Positions 54,428 to 63,154 of a DNA stretch of 64,000 nucleotides are shown piece by piece; the stretch's first letter is position 1, and each line of letters starts with the position of its first letter. The notes below the pieces were generated by a model, which was not told the DNA's origin, did no database searches, and worked only from the letters and a program-made list of their open reading frames with translations. The stretch covers positions 3,070,480-3,134,479 of the forward strand of contig NZ_KB850224.1 in assembly GCF_000369805.1 (NCBI RefSeq), given 5' to 3'. Source of the stretch: Acinetobacter sp. NIPH 2100 (lineage in GTDB: Bacteria > Pseudomonadota > Gammaproteobacteria > Pseudomonadales > Moraxellaceae). The position numbers and the translations under genes were made by a program.

Positions 54428-56440
54428 CTAAATCCACAATGACACAACAAGGTCAATCAACTTGATTGCAATAAAAGGGAAAATCACCCCACCCACACCA
54501 TAGATCAACATATTACGGCGTAATAATTGCAAGGCACTGGCAGGCTTAAACTGCACCCCTTTTAGTGCCAATGGAATCAACATCGGGATAATCAGCGCAT
54601 TAAAGATCAATGCTGAAATCACCGCACTGCTTGGACTGCTCAGTTGCAAGATATTGAGCACCCCAAGTTGAGGAATTGCCACAGCAAACAATGCAGGTAA
54701 AATGACAAAGTATTTAGACACATCATTTGCCAAAGAAAAGGTGGTTAATGCACCACGGGTGATTAATTGCTGCTTCCCAATTTCCACGACATCAAGCAGT
54801 TTGGTTGGATCTGAATCAAGGTCCACCATATTGCCTGCTTCTTTGGCTGCTTGGGTGCCTGAATTCATGGCCAAGCCAATATCTGCTTGAGCCAAAGCAG
54901 GCGCATCATTGGTTCCGTCACCGACCATCGCCACCAATTTACCAGCCGCTTGTTCTTTGCGAATACAAGCCAGTTTATCTTCAGGTCGTGCTTCAGCAAT
55001 ATAATCATCCACCCCTGCTTCAGCTGCAATCGCAGCAGCAGTCAATGGATTGTCCCCTGTGACCATAATGGTTTTAATGCCCATCTCACGTAATAGTGCA
55101 AAGCGTTCTTTAATCCCTTGTTTAATCACATCTGAGAGTTCAATCACCCCTAAAATACTGTGATTCGAAGCAACCACTAATGGGGTCGCACCTTTCGAAG
55201 CAACCTGTTCTACGCGGGTTTTAAGCTCAACGTTATCCCTGATGTCTTGGTTGGTAAATTTAAGAATCGCATCCACAGCACCTTTACGAATGCTTTGCCC
55301 TGTGACTAAATCCACTCCAGACAAGCGTGTTGCAGCACTAAACTGGATAAATTCTGCACCTACTGGTTCTTTAATGCTTTCACCCAATTCTTTGCCCAGA
55401 CTCACCACGGATTTCCCTTCAGGAGTTGGGTCAGCAAAAGAAGTTAATATTGCGGCTTGGCGTAACTCACTTGGGCTTACGCCTGCCAAAGGATAAAAGG
55501 CAGTGGCTTGACGGTCACCATAGGTGATCGTGCCTGTTTTATCTAATAGCAGCACATCAATATCACCAGCAACTTCGACAGCCTTGCCTGATTTAGCGAG
55601 AACATTGGCTTTTAAGGCGCGGTTCATGCCTGCAATCCCAATCGCAGGCAGTAATCCTCCAATCGTAGTTGGAATCAAACACACCAGTAAAGCAATCAAC
55701 AAGACTAGACTGATTTTGATCCCGACCATTGCCCCAATGAATGGCAAGGTCGCGACCACGACAATAAAGGTGATGGTCATGATATTGAGTAAGATACTCA
55801 GTGCAATCTCATTTGGTGTTTTTTGACGATTGGCTCCTTCAACCAATGCAATCATACGGTCTAGAAAACTATGTCCCGCTTCATTACTGACCCGAATCAT
55901 AATCTCATCAGATAAGACTTTGGTCCCCCCAATCACCCCTGAACGGTCAGTATTGGCTTCACGCAATACAGGTGCAGACTCACCAGTCACCGCAGACTCA
56001 TTAATGGTCGCGAAACCTTGAATAATCTCCCCATCCGCAGGGACAATTTCACCCGCTTTGACAATGACTAAATCATCTTTTTTGAGTAGATTTGCAGAGA
56101 TGACCACCGGCGCTGCATCCAGATCGGTAATCCGATTAGCAGTTAAGTTTTCACGCGCTTGACGTAAGGACGCTGCCTGCCCGCGTCCTTTAGCTTCTGC
56201 GACTGCTTCAGCATAATTGGCGAATAATACAGTGACCAATAGAATCAAGCTCAACACTAAACCGAAACCGAAGCTGGTACTTCCCATCAAGGTCGCTGCA
56301 ATTGTTAAGAGTGTGCTCACCCATACACATGCCATGACTGGATTTTTAAAGGCATATTGCGGCAATAGCTTATAAAAAGTTTGTTGAAGGATTTCTTTAT
56401 TCAAAATATCCATGTGTTGTGTCGCATTTGAATGTTTCAT
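54428..56440 (-). CDS. kdpB: Potassium-transporting ATPase ATP-binding subunit KdpB
   Basis: This is the P-type ATPase subunit that powers high-affinity potassium uptake. The 670-residue protein has TGESAPV (actuator domain), the phosphorylated Asp in LLDKTGTITYG (about 300), MVTGDNPLTAAAIA and MVGDGTNDAPALAQADIG, and seven membrane helices. All catalytic residues are intact. It lies between kdpA (16-base gap) and kdpC. Confidence 0.96.
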   Translation of the reverse strand: MKHSNATQHMDILNKEILQQTFYKLLPQYAFKNPVMACVWVSTLLTIAATLMGSTSFGFGLVLSLILLVTVLFANYAEAVAEAKGRGQAASLRQARENLTANRITDLDAAPVVISANLLKKDDLVIVKAGEIVPADGEIIQGFATINESAVTGESAPVLREANTDRSGVIGGTKVLSDEIMIRVSNEAGHSFLDRMIALVEGANRQKTPNEIALSILLNIMTITFIVVVATLPFIGAMVGIKISLVLLIALLVCLIPTTIGGLLPAIGIAGMNRALKANVLAKSGKAVEVAGDIDVLLLDKTGTITYGDRQATAFYPLAGVSPSELRQAAILTSFADPTPEGKSVVSLGKELGESIKEPVGAEFIQFSAATRLSGVDLVTGQSIRKGAVDAILKFTNQDIRDNVELKTRVEQVASKGATPLVVASNHSILGVIELSDVIKQGIKERFALLREMGIKTIMVTGDNPLTAAAIAAEAGVDDYIAEARPEDKLACIRKEQAAGKLVAMVGDGTNDAPALAQADIGLAMNSGTQAAKEAGNMVDLDSDPTKLLDVVEIGKQQLITRGALTTFSLANDVSKYFVILPALFAVAIPQLGVLNILQLSSPSSAVISALIFNALIIPMLIPLALKGVQFKPASALQLLRRNMLIYGVGGVIFPFIAIKLIDLVVSLWI

Positions 56441-56456
56441 TGTGCTTGCTCCACAC

Positions 56457-58166
56457 TTAAACTTTTATAGACAGATAGTCAGCAATTGGTCCGATCACCA
56501 ACACTGGCATGAATTGCAATAAAGTGAGAATCAACACGATCCCAATTAAGGTCAGTGCAAATGTGGGGGATTCGATGTGTAAAGATCCTTTGCTTTCAGC
56601 AGCTTGTGGTTTGGTTTCTAGGCTGACCGCAATTAAAACAGGAATAATCAACACGCTATAACGACCTGCCAACAAAGCCACACTGGCGCTCAGATTCCAC
56701 CATAAGGTGTTATCGCCTAAACCTTCAAAACCAGAGCCATTGTTGGCATAAGCAGAGACATACTCATAAAACACTTGGCTAATGCCATGAAACGCTGGAT
56801 TGGAATTGCCTGTCAGCGTTGGAAATGCGATTGCGATCGCAGTCAAACCAAGAATCACCACGGGTTGTAACAAGATCACCAGAGCTAAAAGCTTGATTTC
56901 AGTGACTTCCACTTTTCGACCAAACAATTCGGGGGTCCGGCCTGTCATTAAACCTGCGATAAATACTGCTAAAAATAGATAAATAAAGAACTGTAATAAA
57001 CCACAGCCAATCCCACCCCATATGGCATTGATCAGCATATTGCACAGTTCCACCAAGCCTGTCAGTGGTGAGGCGGAGTCATGCATCATGTTGACTGAAC
57101 CATTGTTCACTTGTGTGGTGAGACTTGCCCAAAGTGCCGATGCATCCGCACCAAAACGGACTTCCTTACCTTCCATCAAAGCAATATTAGGAATCAAAGA
57201 TGATTTTTCAGCCCAGAAAGCCAAAGAGGTGGAAATCAATGACATCAATAACATACTGCCAAAAATCATCCACATCAGTTTTTTACGTTGGATAAAGCGT
57301 CCGACCATAAACACCACTGACAATGGGATCAGTAAGATCGCAATCATCTCAATCACATTGGACAACGGTGTTGGGTTTTCTAAAGGCACACTACTATTTG
57401 GGCCATACCAACCACCACCGTTACTGCCAAGCTGTTTAATTGCAACCATGGGCGCAACTGGACCCAGTGGAATATGTTGTGTTTGCACCTCAGCGCTTTG
57501 ATCTAAGACCTGCGCTGTTGGCCCCGCAGACAAGGTTGCTGGCACACCTTGAAAAGTAAGCAGCAAAGAAAAAATTAAACCAAGTGGAATAAAGAATCTA
57601 AACAATGGTCGGATGATATCCATCCAGTAATTGCCTAAATTGATCTGATTCCAATTGTTTGGGTTTGAAGCTTTGTTTTGATCTGATTGCAGGAACAGCG
57701 CTCTTAGCATTGCGACCAATAATGCAAGCCCAATAATGGGCGATAAATATTGCAAACCAACAATCACGGTCATTTGCGATAAATAAGACAGTTGAGCCTG
57801 CCCTGAATAATGCTGCTGATTAGTATTGGTGAGGAATGAAATTGTGGTATGCAATGCTAAATCCCAGTTCATATTGGGAATATGATCTGGATTTAATGGT
57901 AGCCATGCCTGTGTCATTAGAATGGTGACACTTGTTCCAAGCAGTAAAATGTTGCTAAAGATAAAAGCAGCAAGATATTGCCGCCAGTTCATACCACAGC
58001 GTTTTACGCCAAGTACGGCATAAATTGGCTGCTCGATCCAGTTAAACAATCGGTCACTTTTCATTGGCTTTGCTTGCATCACATCAGCAAGATAAGCACC
58101 AAGCGGATAAGCCAACATCAAAGAAAGGACAAATACAGAAATAAATTCCCACATAGCAAATGCCAT
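56457..58166 (-). CDS. kdpA: Potassium-transporting ATPase subunit KdpA
   Basis: The 569-residue channel-like subunit binds and passes K+ through the membrane. Four selectivity-filter regions of the SKT superfamily are visible, e.g. TTISFLTNTNQQHYSG (about 109), LGSNGGGWYGPNS (about 243), and YANNGSGFEGL (about 465). About 10 membrane helices. The start at 58166 is used; ATG four codons later (MWEFISVF) is also possible and closer to the family start. No kdpF frame is seen upstream. Confidence 0.94.
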   Translation of the reverse strand: MAFAMWEFISVFVLSLMLAYPLGAYLADVMQAKPMKSDRLFNWIEQPIYAVLGVKRCGMNWRQYLAAFIFSNILLLGTSVTILMTQAWLPLNPDHIPNMNWDLALHTTISFLTNTNQQHYSGQAQLSYLSQMTVIVGLQYLSPIIGLALLVAMLRALFLQSDQNKASNPNNWNQINLGNYWMDIIRPLFRFFIPLGLIFSLLLTFQGVPATLSAGPTAQVLDQSAEVQTQHIPLGPVAPMVAIKQLGSNGGGWYGPNSSVPLENPTPLSNVIEMIAILLIPLSVVFMVGRFIQRKKLMWMIFGSMLLMSLISTSLAFWAEKSSLIPNIALMEGKEVRFGADASALWASLTTQVNNGSVNMMHDSASPLTGLVELCNMLINAIWGGIGCGLLQFFIYLFLAVFIAGLMTGRTPELFGRKVEVTEIKLLALVILLQPVVILGLTAIAIAFPTLTGNSNPAFHGISQVFYEYVSAYANNGSGFEGLGDNTLWWNLSASVALLAGRYSVLIIPVLIAVSLETKPQAAESKGSLHIESPTFALTLIGIVLILTLLQFMPVLVIGPIADYLSIKV

Positions 58167-58202
58167 TTAAAAATAGGTCAGCTTTAGTATGGAAATTGGA
58201 GA

Positions 58203-58253
58203 CGTAAATTCTCTATATTGAAAGAATCGGAAGGCGTAAATTTTGCGTAAATT
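58203..58253 (-). promoter_or_regulatory. Candidate KdpE operator and promoter of the kdp operon
   Basis: Three direct repeats, AATTTACG on the kdp strand (58203-58210, 58235-58242, 58246-58253), are spaced 32 and 11 bases apart, i.e. about three turns and one turn of helix. A -35-like TTTACG at 58235-58240 and a -10-like TATAGA at 58212-58217 are 17 bases apart. The layout resembles tandem KdpE sites in E. coli, which are also TTTA-rich. The remaining 58254-58641 is AT-rich with no gene. Confidence 0.5.
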
Positions 58254-58641
58254 ATTTGAATCTTATTTAGAATGCTTAAAAAAATACCTAAAAAGTAAAT
58301 ATGGAGAAATAAATCCTACTTTTTACAAAAAATCTTTGACCATATGAAAAACTTTTTTTTGAAAAATGCAAAAAATAATGATTCTTATTTTAAAATAATA
58401 ATTTATATTTATCATTATTTTACAAATAAATACACATATGTATATAAATTTTTTAAGATTTATTTTTGTCCATTTTCATCTAATCCTTCGTACTGCTTAG
58501 TTCATTTAGAACATTTACTCTTATTTTAATTATGGTATTTTTGTTACATGAAGTTATAGCCAATCACGATAGATAACTTTTTTGTTATCAAATCATAGCT
58601 TCTTAACACTTAAGAATCTTGAAGTTCAAGGAAAGATTACA

Positions 58642-59964
58642 ATGAAATTAAAACATCTTAGCACTGCCATGATCTTAGCAACGCTACCTGCAACTGGAGT
58701 ATTTGCAGCTGCGTTAGACCGTTCAGGTCAATCTATTTCTGCTTTTTTACAGCCTGGTAACTATTTTGAAGCGGGTATTTCGGTTCTAGACCCTGATGTT
58801 TCTGGTAAAGATCTTGCTGGTAATAACACAGGCGATATGGCTGGTGATTATTATTTCCCTCATGCAGCGTTAAAATTGCAACCCACTGAAAACTTCTCTT
58901 TTGGTTTGATTTATGATCAACCATTTGGTGCTGATGCTGAATATAAAGGGAATAATAATTTTGTTGCTAACCCAAATAACCTATTATTACCTTCACCAAA
59001 AAGTCCAACACTTGGTCAAGCTGGCTTAGGAAATGTTGTTACTGGTGGTACTTCAGTTGATGTTGATACTCAAAACCTTAACTTAATTTTTGGTTATCAA
59101 CCAACAGTGAACTGGAATTTTTATGGTGGTGCTGTCTACCAAACTGTGAAAGGTAAAGTAAAATTACGTGGTAGTGCTTATAGCCTATATAATGGCTATG
59201 ATGCTGATATTAAAGAAACTGGCGATGTAGGTTGGTTAGCAGGTCTTGCATATCAAATTCCTGAAATTGCATTAAAAGCATCTGTGACATATCGCTCAGA
59301 AATCGACCATAATATTAATATTAATGAAAATATTCCTATTGTTAACTTAGTTGCTGCGAACCCTGCATTATTATTTAGTGCTTTAAATATTACAGATCCA
59401 GCTCAACAACAAGCGATTGGACAAAAACTTGCAGCCCTAGGTGGTAGTGGCAAAACAAAAATCACAACACCTCAATCTGTAAACTTAGATTTCCAAACAG
59501 GGATCATGGCGAATACTGTTGCTTTTGCGAATATCCGTTGGGTAAATTGGAAAGACTTCTCTATCCAACCATATAAATTTGGTATCGTTTCTCAAGCTGC
59601 TGGCCAATTATTACCTCAATTAGGAAAGCCGAACGGTTTTAACTTAGTTGATTATAGTAAAGACCAATGGTCTGTAAATGCAGGTGTTGGCCGTAAGCTA
59701 AACGAACAATGGGCTGGTAACGTTTCTGTAGGCTGGGATTCTGGTGCAGGTAATCCTGTAACTACACTTGGCCCAACAGAAGGTTACTGGAATGTTGGTG
59801 TTGGTGTTCAATACAGCCCTACTCCTGCGACCTTTATTGCGGGTGGTGTGAAATACTTCTGGTTGGGTGATGCTGATGCTGTAACAGGTGCTCACTCTGA
59901 TGCTGGAAAATTCGAAGACAACAATGCAATCGCATACGGCTTAAAAATTGGTTATAAATTCTAA
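58642..59964 (+). CDS. FadL/OmpP1-family outer membrane hydrophobic-compound transporter, copy 1
   Basis: The start at 58642 (MKLKHLSTAMILATLP) has an AAGGAAAG site and gives 440 residues; an upstream ATG at 58582 is rejected. Signal peptide cleavage is likely after VFAA at about 22, so the mature N-terminus begins ALDRSGQS, as in FadL-type barrels. The protein ends GLKIGYKF with terminal Phe. Family-like segments are FSFGLIYDQPFGADAEY and WNVGVGVQYSPTPATF. It should carry fatty acids or other hydrophobic molecules across the outer membrane. It is followed by a terminator and then a paralogue. Confidence 0.88.
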   Translation: MKLKHLSTAMILATLPATGVFAAALDRSGQSISAFLQPGNYFEAGISVLDPDVSGKDLAGNNTGDMAGDYYFPHAALKLQPTENFSFGLIYDQPFGADAEYKGNNNFVANPNNLLLPSPKSPTLGQAGLGNVVTGGTSVDVDTQNLNLIFGYQPTVNWNFYGGAVYQTVKGKVKLRGSAYSLYNGYDADIKETGDVGWLAGLAYQIPEIALKASVTYRSEIDHNININENIPIVNLVAANPALLFSALNITDPAQQQAIGQKLAALGGSGKTKITTPQSVNLDFQTGIMANTVAFANIRWVNWKDFSIQPYKFGIVSQAAGQLLPQLGKPNGFNLVDYSKDQWSVNAGVGRKLNEQWAGNVSVGWDSGAGNPVTTLGPTEGYWNVGVGVQYSPTPATFIAGGVKYFWLGDADAVTGAHSDAGKFEDNNAIAYGLKIGYKF

Positions 59965-59977
59965 TCAGAATTTATAA

Positions 59978-60008
59978 AAAAAAGGTCATCTTCGGATGGC
60001 CTTTTTTA
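59978..60008 (+). terminator. Terminator after the first FadL gene, UUCG loop
   Basis: The stem AAAGGTCATC with GATGGCCTTT (one G-T pair) closes a TTCG tetraloop and is followed by TTTTTT. Confidence 0.85.
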
Positions 60009-60216
60009 TTGTGCTTTAATAAATAAAATCAAAATAATAGGTCAATACCCTTAACTCATTTCAAACATCAAAACCATCAAGGTAAAACTTGAATGCTCAA
60101 CTATTTTTCGTGACCTTACCAGTTCATTTATTGACATTTGTAAAATATTTAAGCGAATAAAAATTATGTTACTTTCCGCGCCATTCTGTTACAAAGTGAT
60201 TTGAGAGAACATATTA

Positions 60217-61446
60217 ATGAAGCTGAATGCTATTCAAACGGCTCTACTACTTAGCTTAGTCCCAACAACGACAACATTTGCCGCAGCACTGGATCGCTCA
60301 GGCCAATCAATTGCAGCGTTCCTACAGCCAAACAATTATTTTGAAGCGGGTATTACAGTTCTTGATCCAAATGTATCAGGTAAAGACATATCTCAAAATA
60401 ATACAGGGAATATGGCGAATCATTACTACTCGCCAAATGCAGCCTTAAAAATTCAAGCAACCGAAAAATTCTCGATTGGTCTTATTTATGACCAGCCTTA
60501 TGGAGCAGATGCAGAATATACGGGCACAAGTAACTTTATCGAAAGCCGTCCTGTTCCATTTAAGGGTGGTACATCAGTTACGGTTGATACTGAAAACTTA
60601 AACTTGTTATTTGGTTACCAACCGAATCAAAACTGGAACCTCTATGCAGGTGCGGTTTACCAAACTTTAGACAGCACCGTATTATTACGTGGCCAAAGCT
60701 ATAGTGCTTACAGTGGTTATGATTTTAAAACAGGCCGTGATGAAGCTGTAGGTTGGTTAGCTGGTGTTGCTTATCAAATTCCTGAAATTGCACTCAAAGC
60801 CTCTTTAACTTACCGTGCAAAAATCAAGCATGAAATGAATGCTTATGAAAAACATGGCATTGCAGGAATGACGCAGTCAGCAGATCTCAATGCGGGTTTA
60901 GCTCAGATTAATAACGCTGAAGGTCAAACGGAAATCACTACACCACAATCTGTCAATCTTGATTTCCAAACTGGCATTATGGAAAACACGATTGCATTTG
61001 CGAACTTACGTTGGGTGAACTGGAAGGACTTTGCCATCCGTCCATATAAATTTGGTGAAGCTTCACTTGTATCAGATATTGTAAAAATTACAGGTAAAAA
61101 AGACGGTTTTGATCTTGTAGCCTATACCGAAGATCAATACTCGATTACTGCGGGTGTCGGTCGTAAAATCAATGACCAATGGGCAGGCAATCTATCAGTG
61201 GGCTGGGACTCAGGTGCAGGTAACCCAGTCACTACATTGGGTCCAACAGAAGGTTACTGGAATGTTGGTGTGGGTGTTCAATATAGCCCTACGCCTGCGA
61301 CCTTTATTGCGGGTGGTGTGAAATACTTCTGGCTTGGCGATGCGAAAGCGCAATCAGGTTCTCAATTCAATACACCCGGCTATGTAGCTGAATTTGAGAA
61401 TAATGATGCAATCGCATATGGCCTAAAAATTGGTTATAAGTTCTAA
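60217..61446 (+). CDS. FadL/OmpP1-family outer membrane protein, copy 2
   Basis: The 409-residue protein has signal peptide MKLNAIQTALLLSLVPTTTT-FAA and a mature start ALDRSGQSIAAF, and ends GLKIGYKF. It aligns with copy 1 throughout, but is shorter in two loops (after residue 110 and in the region near 230-250). The C-terminal quarter is almost the same at the DNA level, including a run of about 39 identical bases (CCTGCGACC to TACTTCTGG, near 61295), pointing to recent duplication or gene conversion. It likely handles related hydrophobic substrates. A BIME-like palindrome pair follows. Confidence 0.88.
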   Translation: MKLNAIQTALLLSLVPTTTTFAAALDRSGQSIAAFLQPNNYFEAGITVLDPNVSGKDISQNNTGNMANHYYSPNAALKIQATEKFSIGLIYDQPYGADAEYTGTSNFIESRPVPFKGGTSVTVDTENLNLLFGYQPNQNWNLYAGAVYQTLDSTVLLRGQSYSAYSGYDFKTGRDEAVGWLAGVAYQIPEIALKASLTYRAKIKHEMNAYEKHGIAGMTQSADLNAGLAQINNAEGQTEITTPQSVNLDFQTGIMENTIAFANLRWVNWKDFAIRPYKFGEASLVSDIVKITGKKDGFDLVAYTEDQYSITAGVGRKINDQWAGNLSVGWDSGAGNPVTTLGPTEGYWNVGVGVQYSPTPATFIAGGVKYFWLGDAKAQSGSQFNTPGYVAEFENNDAIAYGLKIGYKF

Positions 61447-61451
61447 GCAAT

Positions 61452-61514
61452 TTCCCCTAACCCCTCTTTAAAAAAGAGGGGAAACTCCCTCCTTTTCTAA
61501 AGGAGGGTTGGGGA
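61452..61514. repeat. BIME-like pair of inverted GC-rich palindromes
   Basis: Two hairpins stand head to head: CCCCTCTTT/AAAGAGGGG (61461-61469 with 61473-61481) and CCCTCCTT/AAGGAGGG (61487-61494 with 61500-61507). Outside them lie inverted boxes CCCCTAAC and GTTGGGGA. The layout equals copies 2 and 3 at 5505-5616. It sits between the convergent FadL copy 2 and thrH and probably ends transcription there. Confidence 0.8.
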
Positions 61515-61521
61515 GGATTCG

Positions 61522-62139
61522 TTATTCTGGGATATCACGTTGCGATACAGAACGAATCGCCTGCTTTAAAGCTTCATAGCCATGCAGTGGTGGGAATTGT
61601 GGAAACTCAGCAATCACATTGTCTGGCGCATCAAACAGGAAACCATGATCAGCCTCACCCAGCATGGTGGTATCATTATAAGAGTCGCCCGCCGCAATAA
61701 CGCGGAAGTTTAAGCCATGTAATGCTTTTACCGCCTGACGCTTTTGATCAGGTTGACGCAATTTATACGCAGTAATCATGCCGTTCTCATCTGTCTCAAG
61801 TTTATGACAGAAAATCGTTGGCCATCCCAATTGTTTCATCAATGGATGAGCGAACTCATAGAACGTATCAGATAAAATAATCAGTTGAAAATGAGTACGC
61901 ACCCACTCCACAAACTCTTTGGCACCTTCAAAAGGCCCCATATCTGCAATCACTGCCTGGATATCATTTAAGCCCAAACCATGCTGTTTTAAGATATTCA
62001 AACGTTGAGTCATGAGCACATCGTAATCTGGAATATCACGTGTGGTTGCCTCAAGTTCTTTAATCCCTGTTTTTTTTGCAAAGTTAATCCAAATTTCTGG
62101 AACTAAAACCCCTTCAAGATCTAGGCATACAATTTCCAT
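61522..62139 (-). CDS. thrH: Phosphoserine phosphatase / homoserine phosphotransferase ThrH
   Basis: The 205-residue HAD-superfamily enzyme starts MEIVCLDLEGVLVPEIW. The nucleophile is Asp7 in the DLEG motif, with the second acidic position changed to Glu as in ThrH of Pseudomonas. Further motifs are IILSDTFYEF (about 89), the Lys in QPDQKRQAV, and AAGDSYNDTTML (about 150). ThrH hydrolyses phosphoserine and can pass the phosphate to homoserine, linking serine and threonine synthesis. The gene is monocistronic. Confidence 0.9.
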   Translation of the reverse strand: MEIVCLDLEGVLVPEIWINFAKKTGIKELEATTRDIPDYDVLMTQRLNILKQHGLGLNDIQAVIADMGPFEGAKEFVEWVRTHFQLIILSDTFYEFAHPLMKQLGWPTIFCHKLETDENGMITAYKLRQPDQKRQAVKALHGLNFRVIAAGDSYNDTTMLGEADHGFLFDAPDNVIAEFPQFPPLHGYEALKQAIRSVSQRDIPE

Positions 62140-62347
62140 GCTTATCCGACTGTCCTATCTGTTAAAAATTGCGCTAGTTTAACATGGAGATGTGCTCAAC
62201 AATTGCCCTTTTTTCATGCTCTAACCATAGATTTTTTGAATAAGAATTTCCTTGGAGAACATATCCGACTCAACATAATTGCATTACTATATGGCGTAGT
62301 GTGTCGTGTATACGACGAAGACCGATGAGCATAAAAGGCAACGCGTT

Positions 62348-62968
62348 ATGACTTTAAACTTGGATCAAATCAATACAGAATTTGGCAATGATGCTGAAAA
62401 ATTAGTTGAATGGGCATTAAGCTTAAATGAAAAAGCTATTGTGACCACTAATTTTCGTCCATTTGAAGCTGTCATTTTACATATGTTGACCCGTGTCAAA
62501 CCTGATATCCAAGTGGTATGGATGGACAATGGCTACAATACTGAAACGACTTATAAGTATGTCGATGAAATTACCAAATTACTCAATTTGAACCTTCTCA
62601 CCTATTTACCAAAACGTTCACGTGCTCATCGAGAGGCACTGGAAGGTACTGTTCCTGCGCTTGATGATCCAAAACATGAAGCCTTTACTGCTGAAGTAAA
62701 GCTAGAACCATTTGAACGTGCCTTACGTGAAACTGCACCAAAAGTTTGGTTTACCGCTTTACGTGCAACGGATACTGCTGTTCGTGCAGAAATGGATCCA
62801 GTAAGTATTAATCCAGATGGTCTTATCAAAGTTGCCCCATTATTAAAATGGACTTCAAAAGACTTATGGGAATATATGCAAAAACATAACTTACCCGACA
62901 ATGAAGATTATTTTGATCCGACCAAAGGTGAAGAACACCGCGAATGTGGTTTGCATCTAAATCACTAA
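62348..62968 (+). CDS. cysH: Phosphoadenylyl-sulfate (PAPS/APS) reductase
   Basis: The enzyme reduces activated sulfate to sulfite in assimilation. The start at 62348 (MTLNLDQINTEFG) gives 206 residues; the GTG frame from 62306 is less likely. Motifs: VTTNFRPFEAVILHM near residue 35, VVWMDNGYNTETTYKYV near 60, FTALRATDT near 137, and the catalytic Cys in EECGLH form (HRECGLHLNH) at the C-terminus. The CC...CxxC iron-sulfur ligands of APS-type enzymes are absent, which favours PAPS. It is monocistronic, without cysI or cysJ. Confidence 0.88.
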   Translation: MTLNLDQINTEFGNDAEKLVEWALSLNEKAIVTTNFRPFEAVILHMLTRVKPDIQVVWMDNGYNTETTYKYVDEITKLLNLNLLTYLPKRSRAHREALEGTVPALDDPKHEAFTAEVKLEPFERALRETAPKVWFTALRATDTAVRAEMDPVSINPDGLIKVAPLLKWTSKDLWEYMQKHNLPDNEDYFDPTKGEEHRECGLHLNH

Positions 62969-62989
62969 ATTCAAGACCTTTATTAAAAT

Positions 62990-63015
62990 AAAACCACTGA
63001 TTCGTCAGTGGTTTT
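62990..63015 (+). terminator. cysH terminator, UUCG loop
   Basis: An 11-bp stem AAAACCACTGA/TCAGTGGTTTT (62990-63000 with 63005-63015) closes a TTCG tetraloop, then ACTTTTT. Confidence 0.9.
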
Positions 63016-63154
63016 ACTTTTTCTGACTCGCTTGTCTAAAGTCATATTTTAACCAGAACAAACAGTATATACTGCGCAGAACGGTTCCAATAATTCTAAT
63101 AAGAGCTCCATGAGAGTATCTTAGAAAAAATGCGATGAAGAGGCTAGGTCTGCT

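Noticed and set aside
58170..58340. kdpF upstream of kdpA
   Set aside because: No short hydrophobic frame with a start and ribosome site could be read on the minus strand here.
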